Shown one piece after another: positions 24,767 through 36,616 of a stretch of DNA of 64,000 nt. Made by a program: the position numbers and the translations under genes. The DNA is from Phallusia mammillata (Eukaryota; Chordata; Ascidiacea; Phlebobranchia; Ascidiidae), in NCBI GenBank assembly GCA_003260075.1, contig QLIY01000019.1:241949-305948 (forward strand), read 5' to 3'. The stretch's first letter is position 1. The number at the start of each line of letters is the position of its first letter. The notes beneath the pieces are model-generated. The model did not search any database. It had not been told where the DNA came from and saw nothing but the letters and a program-made list of their open reading frames with translations.

Positions 24767-27700
24767 ATGGGTATTGAAGCAATGGACGTTCACAACATGT
24801 CTTGTAATGCAGAACCCCTTACTCAAGCGGGAATCGTGTCTTTCATTCCCGCTCTTCAGGTGAGAACAATGCCATAAAAATCAAAGTTTCAAAGTTTGAA
24901 AAAAGTATTTTACTTTGCAACACATTGTAACACAAATTTATAAATCCACTACTTTGTTATCTTCAAAAATGTTTAAAAATATGCAAGCCAACGTTTGCAT
25001 AAAAATACGCAAGCATGTTTTTCCTTAAACATTTACATGCATATGTAAAGCTTTCTGATTAACCAGTTGTTTTATCCTGGAGCACAGGCGTTTCTGAACG
25101 GATTCGTGAGCGTGGCCGCCATCAGAAGCAGACATAAATTGCGCAACAACTTCGTTTACGTGAACGTAGTTAGCCTGTTGTCTGCCAACATGATTTTCGG
25201 TATTGTTACATTCTACGCGTTCCTCAACAAGGCTCATCACTTCGAACATGGCAAAGTTTTTGATTCAACAGATATGTACAGGTAACTGGGCAAAAGTTTA
25301 ACGGATTGGGCTGTTTATTTAAACCATTGTTAAACCCTCTATTGACTTCTTGTGTTGCCATTACCGCTTTATAAATAGATGACACACATATATTAACTAT
25401 GAATTAAATTTAGACAACACAATGGCACACCAAGCACAATAATGGCACACCAAACAACTGTTGTGAGTTAAGTCGGTTAAGGCAAATGACTCATTTAACC
25501 ACCGCATTGCCATGTGATCACCAAGAAACCTGGCGTTTTTTTGTGATTCTTAACAAAAAAAACTAACTTACAAACGCCTTCCACACAAATACTTAAACAT
25601 TCAAACTTTATACGTATTCATTTTAATTTTCAAACACATGCCACCCTTTCACATTGATCCAACTCCATGAGCCTTAAGTTAAACTAATCCCACACCCACT
25701 TGTATGGTTCCTACAAAAAATGCTCATTCCAAAGTTTTCTAAGATACTGACAGTGCTGTTGTCAAGTTACCTGTATGCATAAACTGGAGTTCATCTTTGT
25801 TTTAGAATCGCCAATGATCATTCCCATCATTCAACCGTGCCCCCCCCCCGCATAAACTGGAGTTCATCTTTGTTTTAGAATCGCCAATGATCATTCCAAT
25901 CATTCAACCGTAAAAGCCTGGTGGGGTTTTCGCGCTGCCTTCCAAATTACATTGTTCCTTACCATGAGCGCCAACGTATCGGCTCTCATTTACGGTTTAC
26001 GGGAGAGTTCGTACTTTATTGGACCCGGGGGACTCACTAGAAGCGGCAGCTCGTCATGTCAGGTACAAACTTAAGTGACAGAAAAACTAATAGTCAAAAC
26101 CAACGCAAAGAAAAACATTTCCATGTGTAACAAACTGACAAATTAAACTTTACGTTGTGAAAAAAGCTTTCTTGAAACAGTAAATGTCCTTTTAGAACTT
26201 TAGAACTAGAATGTTAGTCAAAATGTGGTAATAATAAAGCTAAAATATTTGAGTGTATTATGTGTAGCGTGCTGGTGAAAATGACTCACATTGAAGAGAG
26301 TATATTAACGCTGTTTTCTCTAACTTGTCGACTTTTCAGGAGGTCAAAAGTGAATCTCCAGAACGAAAGAGAAACAAGGCGATTGGGATTGTAATTTTCA
26401 CCTGGTTTGTGCCACTCATTCTATCAATCGTAGCAGCAACAGAATGGAATTGCCTTAGTCTGTGCGAGTGTTTTGATGCTTACTACGCCGAGCATTACAT
26501 CTGCCAAGGAGGTGAGTCTTGTTGTTGTTTTGTGATTTTGATCATTTCAATAGCCACATATGAAGCAACTGTTACGGAAGTACCTTGGCAGTCTGGGAGT
26601 TTGGTTTACCGGTCGTGGGCGGCAACATTATTCTTGCCAATAAATCCCTTTGTCTCCCTAATTTTGTCACAAAACCGTGCAGCAACGGTTTCGCACACTG
26701 TTCTGGTTTAGTTTCGCAACCTTTTTAAAACTTCAGGAAGTCAATACCTTACGCCACTCAAGCCACACGTATATTAAACCAACTTTATAAAACAGGAAGC
26801 CGTTCTTATGTCTGATTACTAAAGCAGTGCGTATAACGCCATTTAGCGTCACTGGTAGCCGTTGGCACACAGCAAAGATACACGTTATGTGTGCCGCATA
26901 TCACAAATCGCCGAAGTTACAAAATGCACATATCAGTGCAACAACAAAAGACAAAATAGTACAGAATAAAAATATTTGGTTACACGATCATCGACATGAC
27001 AACGTATGTTAGACTTAGTTGCCAACAATGATCTAAGTGTGTTAAAATGCTGCACGTTCTGTAGCCGCTAACATGCTGTGTATCGTTGCATTACGCTGCA
27101 ATCCCCTTGATTTGTGATCTTACGTGCTATAACTAAAAACACGATCCATAAGTAAGACGTAAATCGTGACCTTTATGTTTTGTGACGACCTGCATTCGGG
27201 ACTAACATCTGAATGTTGTCCAGTACAACATAACAATAACATTAAGAAAATCACGTAGATCATAGTACGCCAGGCCCATTGAAGGCGTTGAAGCCAGCCT
27301 GAATCAATCCAATCTCACACGCATTCCTAACAAACTAATTAGGTTCTATATTTATAGCTGAAGGCGCGGCCTCTGTTTGTGGGTTTGCATTAAAACGACA
27401 ATCACTTCAATCTAATAACGTTTACAGATAGACACAAGGAGTGCAGTCGGGTGTTTGAGAATATGTCAAACAGCTTCATGCTGACTGTAATAATCATCTG
27501 GCTTCTTTTGGCAATCGTGCTTCTGGCCACCATGGTGTCAACATACCGAAAATACCGTTGTGCAACGAGCGCTCGATTCCCAAGGTCGACTGCTATTACT
27601 TCGGTGTCTTATGTTGCTGAAAGTGGTGGTAAGTTGAGTTGTACAACAGTTTTTGAATTAAAGGTGACCAATAACTAGTCCGTGTTGAAAGAAAATGTAG

Positions 27701-29406
27701 AAGCCGTCATCGTCGGTTAGAATTCTGTTACATTCATTTCCAATTATTCAAACTTAATGGACCGACAAAACGTTTAGGTTTTGCAATGTCCCAAGTCGAG
27801 ACGTACCAAGACGCTTTTAAAAGGTTGGACTAAAACCGAACGATCAGAAAAAAGTTAAACTACTTCTACAAAATTCGGTACAATTGTTGAATATTTTGAA
27901 CCGAATTTTCCAAGGACACGTAAACCGCTTTGAAACATGCCTTTTGCAAAAAACCAACCAAGAAAAGGCAATTTCTTCGTTGCGATATTGTTTTATAGAG
28001 ATAATGGATTTTAATGAATCACGCGAAAATCAGGCATATAAAACTTTGAGCATTACTTCATACCCAAACAGTTTGGTTTCGCTTTTATTTTTAAAACTTT
28101 CCAGGCAAAACCGAAAAATATCTGATACCAAACTGATTACACTTTAGTCATTTTAAAACTAGAAGAGTCCCTTATCATACAAGAAGGCTACCGCTACAAA
28201 GTCGGGTTAATCAAGTAACAAAAATGGTTGTAACTTCTGTGAATCGCAAAACTAAATATCTTCTAAACCAGTGGTTCTCAAATGGGGTCACTTGGCTCTC
28301 TAACCAAGGGATTTTTAATTTCAGTGAGGAAATTTGTGGCAGAGGAATTGGGAAGGAAAATAAATAAATTTCAATATTTTATTATATAACACATAACATA
28401 AATTTGTACAACTAGGAATTTCTACAATACATCAGGAAATGCCGCTTTAAATGCAGTGACTAAGCCTTTCTTATGATTTTTGTTGGGGCGGGATTGGCGA
28501 TATATTGGTTAGATAGGGATATTAAACAAACATTGAAAACGTAATGTTATAGACTATATTCATACAGGTTTTGGAATTGCAAATATCTTTACTCGTTTCT
28601 TTTTGCCGCAGGCACCAACAGTCAGGACGATGATAACGTTTTCACAGGCGGAAGTCCGAAACGAAACTCAGTGGTAAGCTTTGTACAACTCCATAAATGG
28701 CTTTTGGGCCTAGAATTTGGAGTCTAAATTTCTATTTTAAATTTTCTTAAAATGTTGTCGAAATGTCGCATGTTTGTCACCATAAGGAACGTAGACTCTG
28801 CGCCAAACCTGTGACATATTCGTATGTATGCAAATATGTATGCAAAAGCTGATCCTAGTTATGAATGGATGTTCTAATACAAGTTTCTTTTTCTGACTAG
28901 TTTGTGCTGAAAATAATATTAAGACAGAATTAGTTTGGTAGTTTTGGCAAACATAATTACGATGAAGAAATTTAACTTTCACCACACAAATAAATAATAA
29001 TCAATGTTTGTGATTGTGAATGTGAACGCCAAAGCATTTCTTTTTCGTGCAGAAAAACGGACACACACAATCTCTTCCTCACCGCAGAGCGAAACTTTCC
29101 CACCTTAGCCACAGCATTAAGTCTATGATCCTTATCTCTGTCCTCTTCATACTATGCTCCGCACCCTCAATGATCACTATCTTCATCGACATTGTAACCA
29201 TCCCTTACGTACTCAATCTGCCTGCCGTATTGCTCGGCATTGTTGTAGTGTATATATACGGCATGGCAAGTCCAATTATTTTGGTTTACTACATGTACGG
29301 CTTGCGTTATGCGGTTATTAGTCTTCTGCAGTCGTTTTATTGCTGTACGAAAACTGTGGTCAGTCGTGGAAGTACCTCCGGGACTCGTAAGAGCACAAAG
29401 GCGTGA
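24767..29406 (+). CDS. Class A-like GPCR, EDG/cannabinoid-related, receptor A (419 aa)
   Basis: Seven exons join in frame: 24767-24859, 25088-25281, 25879-26062, 26340-26511, 27428-27628, 28612-28673, 29053-29406. Exon 1 gives the extracellular N-terminus and the start of TM1. Exon 2 gives TM1-2 (N-G-F-V-S-V; S-A-N-M-I-F-G, with N where D2.50 is expected). Exon 3 gives TM3 ending G-L-R-E-S-S-Y-F-I-G-P-G in place of DRY. Exon 4 gives TM4 (F-T-W-F-V-P) and loop 2 W-N-C-L-S-L-C-E-C. Exon 5 gives TM5, exon 6 a short acidic loop-3 piece, and exon 7 TM6 (C-S-A-P) and TM7 (S-P-I-I-L instead of NPxxY) with a Cys-rich tail. W-N-C plus loop-2 cysteines resemble S1P/LPA receptors; the ligand is unknown. 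A gap-associated duplicate of the exon 3 acceptor lies just upstream (25777-25839). Confidence 0.85.
25777..25911. repeat. 62-bp direct duplication around a 10-nt C-run
   Basis: Copy 1 is 25777-25839, the ten-C run 25840-25849 and copy 2 25850-25911. Both copies hold the acceptor and first ~30 nt of receptor A exon 3. Only copy 2 continues into the exon, so it is the functional one. Confidence 0.85.
28269..28330. mobile_element. Left end of a hAT-like MITE
   Basis: CAGTGGTTCTCAAA begins at 28269 in an intron of receptor A. No matching right end was found nearby, so the copy is truncated or decayed. Confidence 0.5.
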
Positions 29407-29681
29407 TTCAGAAGGGTTCATTCAATCTTGCGCACCTTTGCCAAAAACAGAACTTGTGATCAATGACCTTCGTTATAAATATAGCAAGTATCCAAGTTTT
29501 ATCTGATGAGTAATGTTGTTTGCCACATACTTGGTAATGCTGAAATAAATTTACTTTTATCAAATAGATGTCGCCATGGAGCAACTGTAAATAAAATTAA
29601 GGTTTTATTTTTGGCACGAACATCCGCGTTCTTATTTGGCGCATATTTGAATAAAGACTGGTGTTTGAGTGGTATTGTGCA

Positions 29682-29883
29682 CCCCCCCCCCAAAACAAGC
29701 TTTACTAATTATACTGCAAAGACGCCTGTGTACATCGTTGAGCTCGAATAACATCCTGAAAAGTAAAACCTTGATTGCTGACTCTAAACAGCTGCCAATT
29801 TCCCTTTTGTATACCAGCAGGTCAACACGCTAAACAAGATGCGCTGTTTCCACGAACGGGGTTTCCTGTCATCCCCCCCCCCC
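29682..29883. repeat. Inverted 180-bp copy bracketed by two C-runs
   Basis: C-runs at 29682-29691 (10) and 29873-29883 (11) bracket 29692-29872, nearly the exact reverse complement of about 30398-30576 with at least two substitutions. A small contig placed in the wrong orientation between two gaps explains both the runs and the inversion. Confidence 0.8.
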
Positions 29884-30907
29884 TAAAACAATACCAGCTA
29901 AGAGGTACAAGTTTAGTAGCAATTGAGTCTAATTGAGGGGTCATTTTGCAATTGAGGGGTCATTTTGGTGAGTGCAACATATTCAAAGCATAGGGGCACT
30001 TATGGGCAACTTGAAGTTACCAAAACAAATCGTTAGGCCGTATTCTCAAAATTTGATCTCAAAACCTAAAATCTCAACAAAAACAATGGGTCGAAATAAA
30101 GTTAAAGATATACAAGAGCAAATAGTGCTTGCACTTATTTTTATATGATTATTTATTGAATCCCCTTAATTGGCATTAAGATAGGTCACATTGTATATTC
30201 AAATGCAGGAAAATACGAAAATATACCTTATGCAGCAAAATGTGCAAACACTTAATTGAATGCAGCCAAAGTATTGCAAATATTTCAAAACAATGTTGCT
30301 GTAACAATTAATTTCCATAATCGAGATAAATAAGCACGAATTTAACACGTTAATCGTGCATTTCTGGGTTTAAGATGAGCAATCAATTCATCACTGTGAC
30401 AGGAAACCCCGTTCGTGGAAACAGCGCATCTTGTGTAGCGTGTTGACCTGCTGGTATACAAAAGGGAAATTGACAGCTATTTAGAGTCAGCAATCAAGGT
30501 TTTACTTTTCAGGACGTTATTCGAGCTTAACGATGTACACAGGCGTCTTTGCAGTATAATTAGTAAAGCTTGTTTTCAGACGTTAGTCCCAATTTATTTG
30601 TGAAAACAGGTTAGTATTGTACACAAGTTCTTATTGGCAGTCAATTAAATCACCATAGATTTTGCTAATCATAGGGGTTGATAGCATGCGTAATTGACAT
30701 AGGCTGTTTAATTGTATACGATTGAATAAAAATCTTTACATGAGTGAAAAACATTTTGGTTTGTTGTGATTTATAAAATAATCGATTACAGTGAAACGGC
30801 TTCTAAAAGCTATAGCATTGTTGCAAACAGGTATGAAGTCACATTCGTTAAATTATTTATCCCTTCTTGGTTAATGTGTAGAGACCTGGTTTGCATCTAA
30901 AAGACAA
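29884..30907. other. Intergenic stretch between receptors A and B
   Basis: No exon is seen. The region holds the parent copy of the inverted segment (30398-30576) and otherwise only AT-rich unique sequence. Confidence 0.45.
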
Positions 30908-31066
30908 TTGCGTGTGGATTTTACACACAAGAGGATCAATAAACAATTCAGCATGGACCAATCTTACAACAATCTTACAACCCCCCCCCCCCTTGCGTGT
31001 GGATTTTACACACAAGAGGATCAATAAACAATTCAGCATGAACCAATCTTACAATAATCTTACAAT
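30908..31066. repeat. 73-bp direct duplication around a C-run at receptor B exon 1
   Basis: Copy 1 is 30908-30980, the run 30981-30992 (12 C) and copy 2 from 30993. Both copies contain the receptor B start codon region (M-D-Q-S-Y in copy 1, M-N-Q-S-Y in copy 2). Only copy 2 continues to the exon 1 donor. Confidence 0.83.
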
Positions 31067-34000
31067 TTGCATGCTGCAAAAAATTCCTCTTATGGGAGTG
31101 GCGATCATCATTCCTTTCCTACAGGTATTAAAACGCAAACATTGATTTACAATTTTTCACCAATTGTTGTCATGTATTTATTTATTCGTAGATTCTGCTT
31201 AACGTCGTGGTGGCAGTGGCGGCAATACGAAGTAGATCGAAGCTCAGGAACAATTACGTGTATTTGTATGTGCTCAGCATGCTTGCAGCGAACATTATAT
31301 ACGGCCTGTTTGCTATGTATATACTTGCCAATCGGGCCTTCGTTTTTGAGGAAATCAGACATTAGTAAGTTCCTTAAGCCTAAATTCATTTTATTTGCAT
31401 TTCGTTTTGACGCAAAATCAAAAGCCTGCTAGGAAAGTCATTTATCATAAGCAATATCTTCCTACGTTATTATCCATTAACTCTTACTATCTTACTGATA
31501 CAAACAATAAAGTCATTTTTAATTAAGCTTTGGAACCAGCTTAGCAGATCAAGTACTTCGGTTTTGGTGGGTCTTGCGCAACGGTACAGTGTTGACCATG
31601 TTCCTGGTCATGAGTGCTAACGTATCTTCCCTTATATTTGGACTTCGCGAAAGTTCCTACTTTATAGGACCTGGTGCTGCAGCAGTAACGGAGAAAAAGG
31701 TAAGTATTGTTAAAACTTTTTCACTGAGGTCGGCGGCAATTGTGCACGAGATATAGTTGACCCAACTTCCTTGCGAACTCAACTTCCGTTTCCCCATTAA
31801 CTCTTTGTTTGTCCTGTTCTCATTGATCTTACCTTACTAGAGATAAATGACGTAAGTGCATGGTAGAAGGAAGTGGCGTAGATTTAACGCTGTTGGTCCA
31901 CAAAAGCGTCCTGATAAAATAGTTGCCTATACACCAGGGACTCTTAATCTCGACATCGTAATTTTTACACTATTTCTTGAAAACTAATACCATTTTGCCC
32001 GGAAAAGTAATCTGTTTAAACTTATGGATGCAAATTGCCCAACTAACTTTACAAATGTAAGATATTGGTCGGCACAGTCAAGGTTAAGCAATGTTGTCTT
32101 AGAAGCTCGCATTGAATAAAAGTTTCGAGACAACTATATAGGCCAGTGGTTCTCAAACTTTTTTGACCGCGACCCAAATCTGAGATTTATGAACATCTTG
32201 CGACCCAAGTCTCAAACAACAAAAATGTATTACCCCCCCCCCGCTATGTATATACTTGCCAATCGGGCCTTCGTTTTTGAGGAAATCAGATATTAGTAAG
32301 TGCCTTAAGTCGTAAACTTCATTTTGTTTGCATTTTGTTTTGACGCAAAATCAAAAGCCTGCTAAGAATGCCATTTTATCTTAAGGCATCTCTTCCTACT
32401 TTATTACCTATTACCTCTTACTTGTTTACTGATAGAGACAATAAAGTGATTTTAATTTGAAGCTTTGGAACCAGCTTAGCAGAAAGTGTACTTCAGTTTT
32501 GGTGGGTCTTGCGCAACGCTACAGTGTTGACCATGTTCCTGATCATGAGTGCTAACGTATCTTCCCTTATATTTGGACTTCGAGAAAGTTCCTACTTTAT
32601 AGGACCTGGTGCTGCAGCAGTAACGGAGAAAAAGGTAAGTATTGTTAAAACTTTTTTACTGAGGTCGGCGGCAATTGTGCACGAGATATAGTTGACCCAA
32701 CTTCCTTGCGAACTCAACTTCCGTTTCCCCATTAACTCTTTGTTTGTCCTGTTCTCATTGATCTTACCTTACTAGAGATAAATGACGTAAGTGCATGGTA
32801 GAAGGAAGTGGCGTAGATTTAACGCTGTTGGTCCACAAAAGCGTCCTGATAAAATAGTTGCCTATACACCAGGGACTCTTAATCTCGACATCGTAATTTT
32901 TACACTATTTCTTGAAAACTAATACCATTTTGCCCGGAAAAGTAATCTGTTTAAACTTATGGATGCAAATTGCCCAACTAACTTTACAAATGTAAGATAT
33001 TGGTCGGCACAGTCAAGGTTAAGCAATGTTGTCTTAGAAGCTCGCATTGAATAAAAGTTTCGAGACAACTATATAGGCCAGTGGTTCTCAAACTTTTTTG
33101 ACCGCGACCCAAATCTGAGATTTATGAACATCTTGCGACCCAAGTCTCAAACAACAAAAATGTATTATTTATTTTTGTATGAATAGTTATCAACGCTAAC
33201 TGTTACTTTCCAAAATTCAGTTTGGTATGATTAACCTCCTATCATTCCCCGTGCTAACGTGTTACAATCGCCGTGTGCGTAACAGATAATTGCAAGGCTA
33301 TTGTCTGCATGTTATAATGATTGGTTCATTTTGCTGCATAGCGTTGTCCAGTGAGGCTGTATTTGGCTACGGTGCTATCAAAACTCTCAGAAAACCATTT
33401 ACTTATGCTGCAATACTCCAAGGTTACTAAGATAAAGCCACATAAAATGCCTATGATACAATAATTCAGTCATGATTGAGCATTAAAAATACTTGAAAAT
33501 TGAAATGAACAAAGTTCGTTTGGGCAGAATTGAATCATCACAGCGCGACCCATTTTGTGACCCTGCGCGACCCATGTTTGGGTCGCGACCCATACTTTGA
33601 GAACCACTGATATAGGCTATGAGCTCTTCTTTACTCTGTTTAGTGGTTCACTAGTGCTTAAATAATGTTTTAATCCTTATTTTTCAGATGAAGACACGGA
33701 GGTCAATTCGTCAAAAACGAAATAGGGCAATACTCATCGTAACAGCAACTTGGTTGTTTCCTTTATGTCTCGCTTTGGCTAGCGCTATAGGCTGGAACTG
33801 CATACATCAATGCGAGTGCAACAGAGTGTACTATGACTGGCACTCTCTCTGCAACAAGCGAGGTGAGCTGTTGCCTGAACTAGTCGTTGTTTATTTAAAT
33901 TTGTTAAAACTTCAATGACGAAAGTCAACTAATATAAAAAGTGTATCTGAGCTATTGTTGCCAGCCCCCCCCCCCTGGCACTCTCTCTGCAACAAGCGAG

Positions 34001-35330
34001 GTGAGCTGTTGCCTGAACTAGTTGTTGTTTATTTAAATTTGTTAAAACTTCAATTACGAAAGTCAACTAATATAAAAAGTGTATCTGAGCTATTGTTGCC
34101 AAGTATAATTTATAAACGATTATTGGTCTTCCAGCAGTGTTTAGTGTAAATAATCGACGTTTCGACATCCCATGCAAGACGCCTTCCTTAGGATAATGGC
34201 ATATCTTGCAAGACTTTTTTAAAAGCGACAATTGCAACAAAACACACACAAACGTCGATTATATTTATGATAAAAACTGCTGGAAGAGCAATACTCGTAA
34301 AAATGCATTGCTTTAGCTAAGAACTGTTATTGTATATTCGGAGAATCTAAATTAACTTTGACCGATAGAGGTGTTGCTGTTTTAGTTGGTGACGGGTGTT
34401 CACGTACTTTTCCACCACTGACAACAACATATTTGCTTGTGATCGCCATCCTGTGGCTGATACTTGCCATGTGCATTTTGATAATGCTCTTTACCACAAT
34501 TAGGATGTTCAATTCAACCAAGAAAGTTGAAACGTTTGTCGAATTAGATTCGCAGAACGAAGGTATATTTTTGGTGCGCAGCTACAATGAATCTATGTAG
34601 AGAAGTTTTTTTTTTTTTTCAGTTCCTACCGAAATCACTGAGGCAAGGGAGCAGGGTAATAATGAAAACACACAGGAGAACGAAGTCAACACCACAGTAA
34701 GTAGTGTACCTTGTTTGGGCTTTTCAACAAGAAATGTATGTATCTTAGCACATTATGACATAACATCTCTTAGCACATTCTGACATAATCTTAAGTAGTT
34801 AAGTTTTAGTGTTATGTCACAGCGACAGCAAAAAATACCCAAAACATAACATACAACAAATACAAAATACATCGAAGTATGGCTGCGTTTGGGACATAGA
34901 ACTCGTATTTTAACTTTTTAATTGCTTATGTTATTTTTTTTAAACTGTCGACTTTTTTAAAATTGTTTTTTATGCAACCTCTTAGACTTACGACAAAGAA
35001 AACTGTGATAAACCCGACCACACGAACACAACGTGCTGCAGCTCCCCCTCATGCAACTACACAATAAGACTCATGATATACGTCGCAGTGTTGTTTCTTA
35101 TTTGCTCTGTACCAACCTTCGGGATCATGTTGGTTGACTTCAGCTCATATACTACGCTCCAAGTTGAAATCGTCACCATTTCCTATGTTTCGAGTCTTTT
35201 TTACTGTATAGTGTCGCCCGTTTTACTTGTCCTGTACATGCCACGCCTGCGCCAAGCAGTTGCTGATCTCGCGAGAGTTTGTAAATGCTGTACCACCTCT
35301 GTAGTCCAGAGTGGCGTGGCCCGTGGCTAA
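31038..35330 (+). CDS. Class A-like GPCR, EDG/cannabinoid-related, receptor B (396 aa)
   Basis: Exons are 31038-31124, 31192-31364, 31540-31699 (or its duplicate 32475-32634), 33688-33862, 34386-34562, 34623-34696 and 34986-35330; the sum is 1191 nt in frame. N-terminus has an N-L-T glycosylation site. TM2 is S-M-L-A-A-N-I-I-Y-G (N2.50). TM3 ends G-L-R-E-S-S-Y-F. TM4 and loop 2 read I-G-W-N-C-I-H-Q-C-E-C. TM6 has C-S-V-P and TM7 S-P-V-L-L. The layout and phases equal those of receptors A, C and D, next to which it lies head-to-tail. Exon 3 occurs twice, both copies in frame and with good splice sites, separated by a C-run; see findings. Exon 4 is followed by another gap-linked partial copy. 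Ligand and coupling are unknown. Confidence 0.83.
31312..33167. repeat. ~920-bp direct duplication around a 10-nt C-run, duplicating receptor B exon 3
   Basis: Copy 1 is 31312-32232, the run 32233-32242 and copy 2 32243-33167. The first ~300 bp of the copies differ at many positions and the rest is almost identical. Copy 1 ends inside a hAT MITE whose full form is in copy 2. Copy 2 lacks the first two thirds of exon 2, as expected for an overlapping contig end. Confidence 0.88.
33079..33609. mobile_element. hAT-type MITE, 531 bp
   Basis: The ends are CAGTGGTTCTCAAAC and TTTGAGAACCACTG, with a perfect 8-bp duplication atataggc (33071-33078, 33610-33617). A truncated copy (32144-32232) lies in the first member of the gap-linked duplication. 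It sits in intron 3 of receptor B. Confidence 0.9.
33837..34102. repeat. ~128-bp direct duplication around a C-run at receptor B exon 4
   Basis: Copy 1 is 33837-33964, the run 33965-33975 (11 C, the last probably native) and copy 2 from 33975. It duplicates the last 26 nt of exon 4 with its donor gtgagc. The intact exon is the first. Confidence 0.85.
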
Positions 35331-35375
35331 GCTTTATCAGTTTACCAGCATAGCTTGAAATCTAAATATCAGAGG

Positions 35376-35697
35376 ACCAAAATCAATCTTCTGTGTTTGT
35401 GCATGCGTTTTTCTTTCTAAGAAAGGAGCGTGACCTATTAAGTCTTAAAGGTCTTAACAAACTTTAAGTCTTAAAGATCTAGCAATCATAAAGTATAATT
35501 ATCAAATCCATCATACTTAAAGAGTAGCTTTCCCCCCCCCCCCAAAATCAATCTTCTGTGTTTGTGCATGCGTTTTTCTTTCTAAGAAATGAGCGTCACC
35601 CTTTAAGTCTTAAAGGTCTTGACAAACTTTAAGTCTTAAAGATCTAGCAATCATAAAATATAATTATCAAATCCATCATACGAAAAGAGTATCTTCA
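35376..35697. repeat. ~156-bp direct duplication around a C-run 3' of receptor B
   Basis: Copy 1 is 35376-35531, the run 35532-35543 (12 C, two native) and copy 2 from 35542. It lies in the 3' flank; an AATAAA follows near 35716. Confidence 0.85.
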
Positions 35698-36616
35698 TGA
35701 AGACAAACTCGATTAAATAAACAGTTTTTTGACCTCTGCATTGGTTTTAAATGATGTATGTATATCCAATTATTTGTTTGCACAAAATTGCAAACGTGTT
35801 CATTCGGCCATAATTAATTGCTGGGGGACAGCCAGAATACAATTTCAAATGTTGACATACATTACGAAATATTATTGATTGACAATGCAATGATATGCAG
35901 GCTTCCAATGACACAGAAGCAGGAAGCTCTATTTTACTCACCGAAATTTAGTCACATTCATTTAGCTGCTCACGGGATAGTCATTAAGAGGTGACGCAAC
36001 GAAATTTACCAAATGCGTGACCTAATGGAATTTACTATGCAGTACATGGGACAGCGAATCCTTGTATTGCTGTAGCGAACTATATTCAATAGTAGGATTA
36101 AAAGTTAGGCAAACCCGTAACAGTAGATTCGCGCTTTAAAAGCAAGTCAGCACCCGTTCAAATATATTGCATTATAAGCCACTATTATAAGACCGCTACA
36201 AGCAGATAAATATACAGCAATTATAGGGTATATTTTGTGCACTAAATAGGCATTTCTTAGTAAACAGTGGCCAGCAAAGCCGGTCATTACGTAACTCGGG
36301 AAACAGACGCACTCTGGATGCCAACAAACGCATTGTTTGGCACGTACTGACGTTGTGGTTATAAGCATTTGGACAATTAGATCTCCCCAAGGAACTGGTC
36401 ACTGGCCTGTGAGCTGTCACTCTACTGTAAACACCAGTGGTAGGCAAATCTGTGCTGTTATATTTGGATTAAGAAGGTATTTTGAGTAAGTGCGAATAAC
36501 ATAGAATTTCTTTCACAAAAAATAAGGAAAGATGTGAGGTATTAGAAAAATTGTTCTGCACATAAAATACTGCTGGATACTAAACGACTAAAACAGGAAA
36601 TAAATCGATTACAACC
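35698..36616. other. Intergenic stretch between receptors B and C
   Basis: No exon is seen. It presumably holds the promoter of receptor C, with no recognisable core element. Confidence 0.4.
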
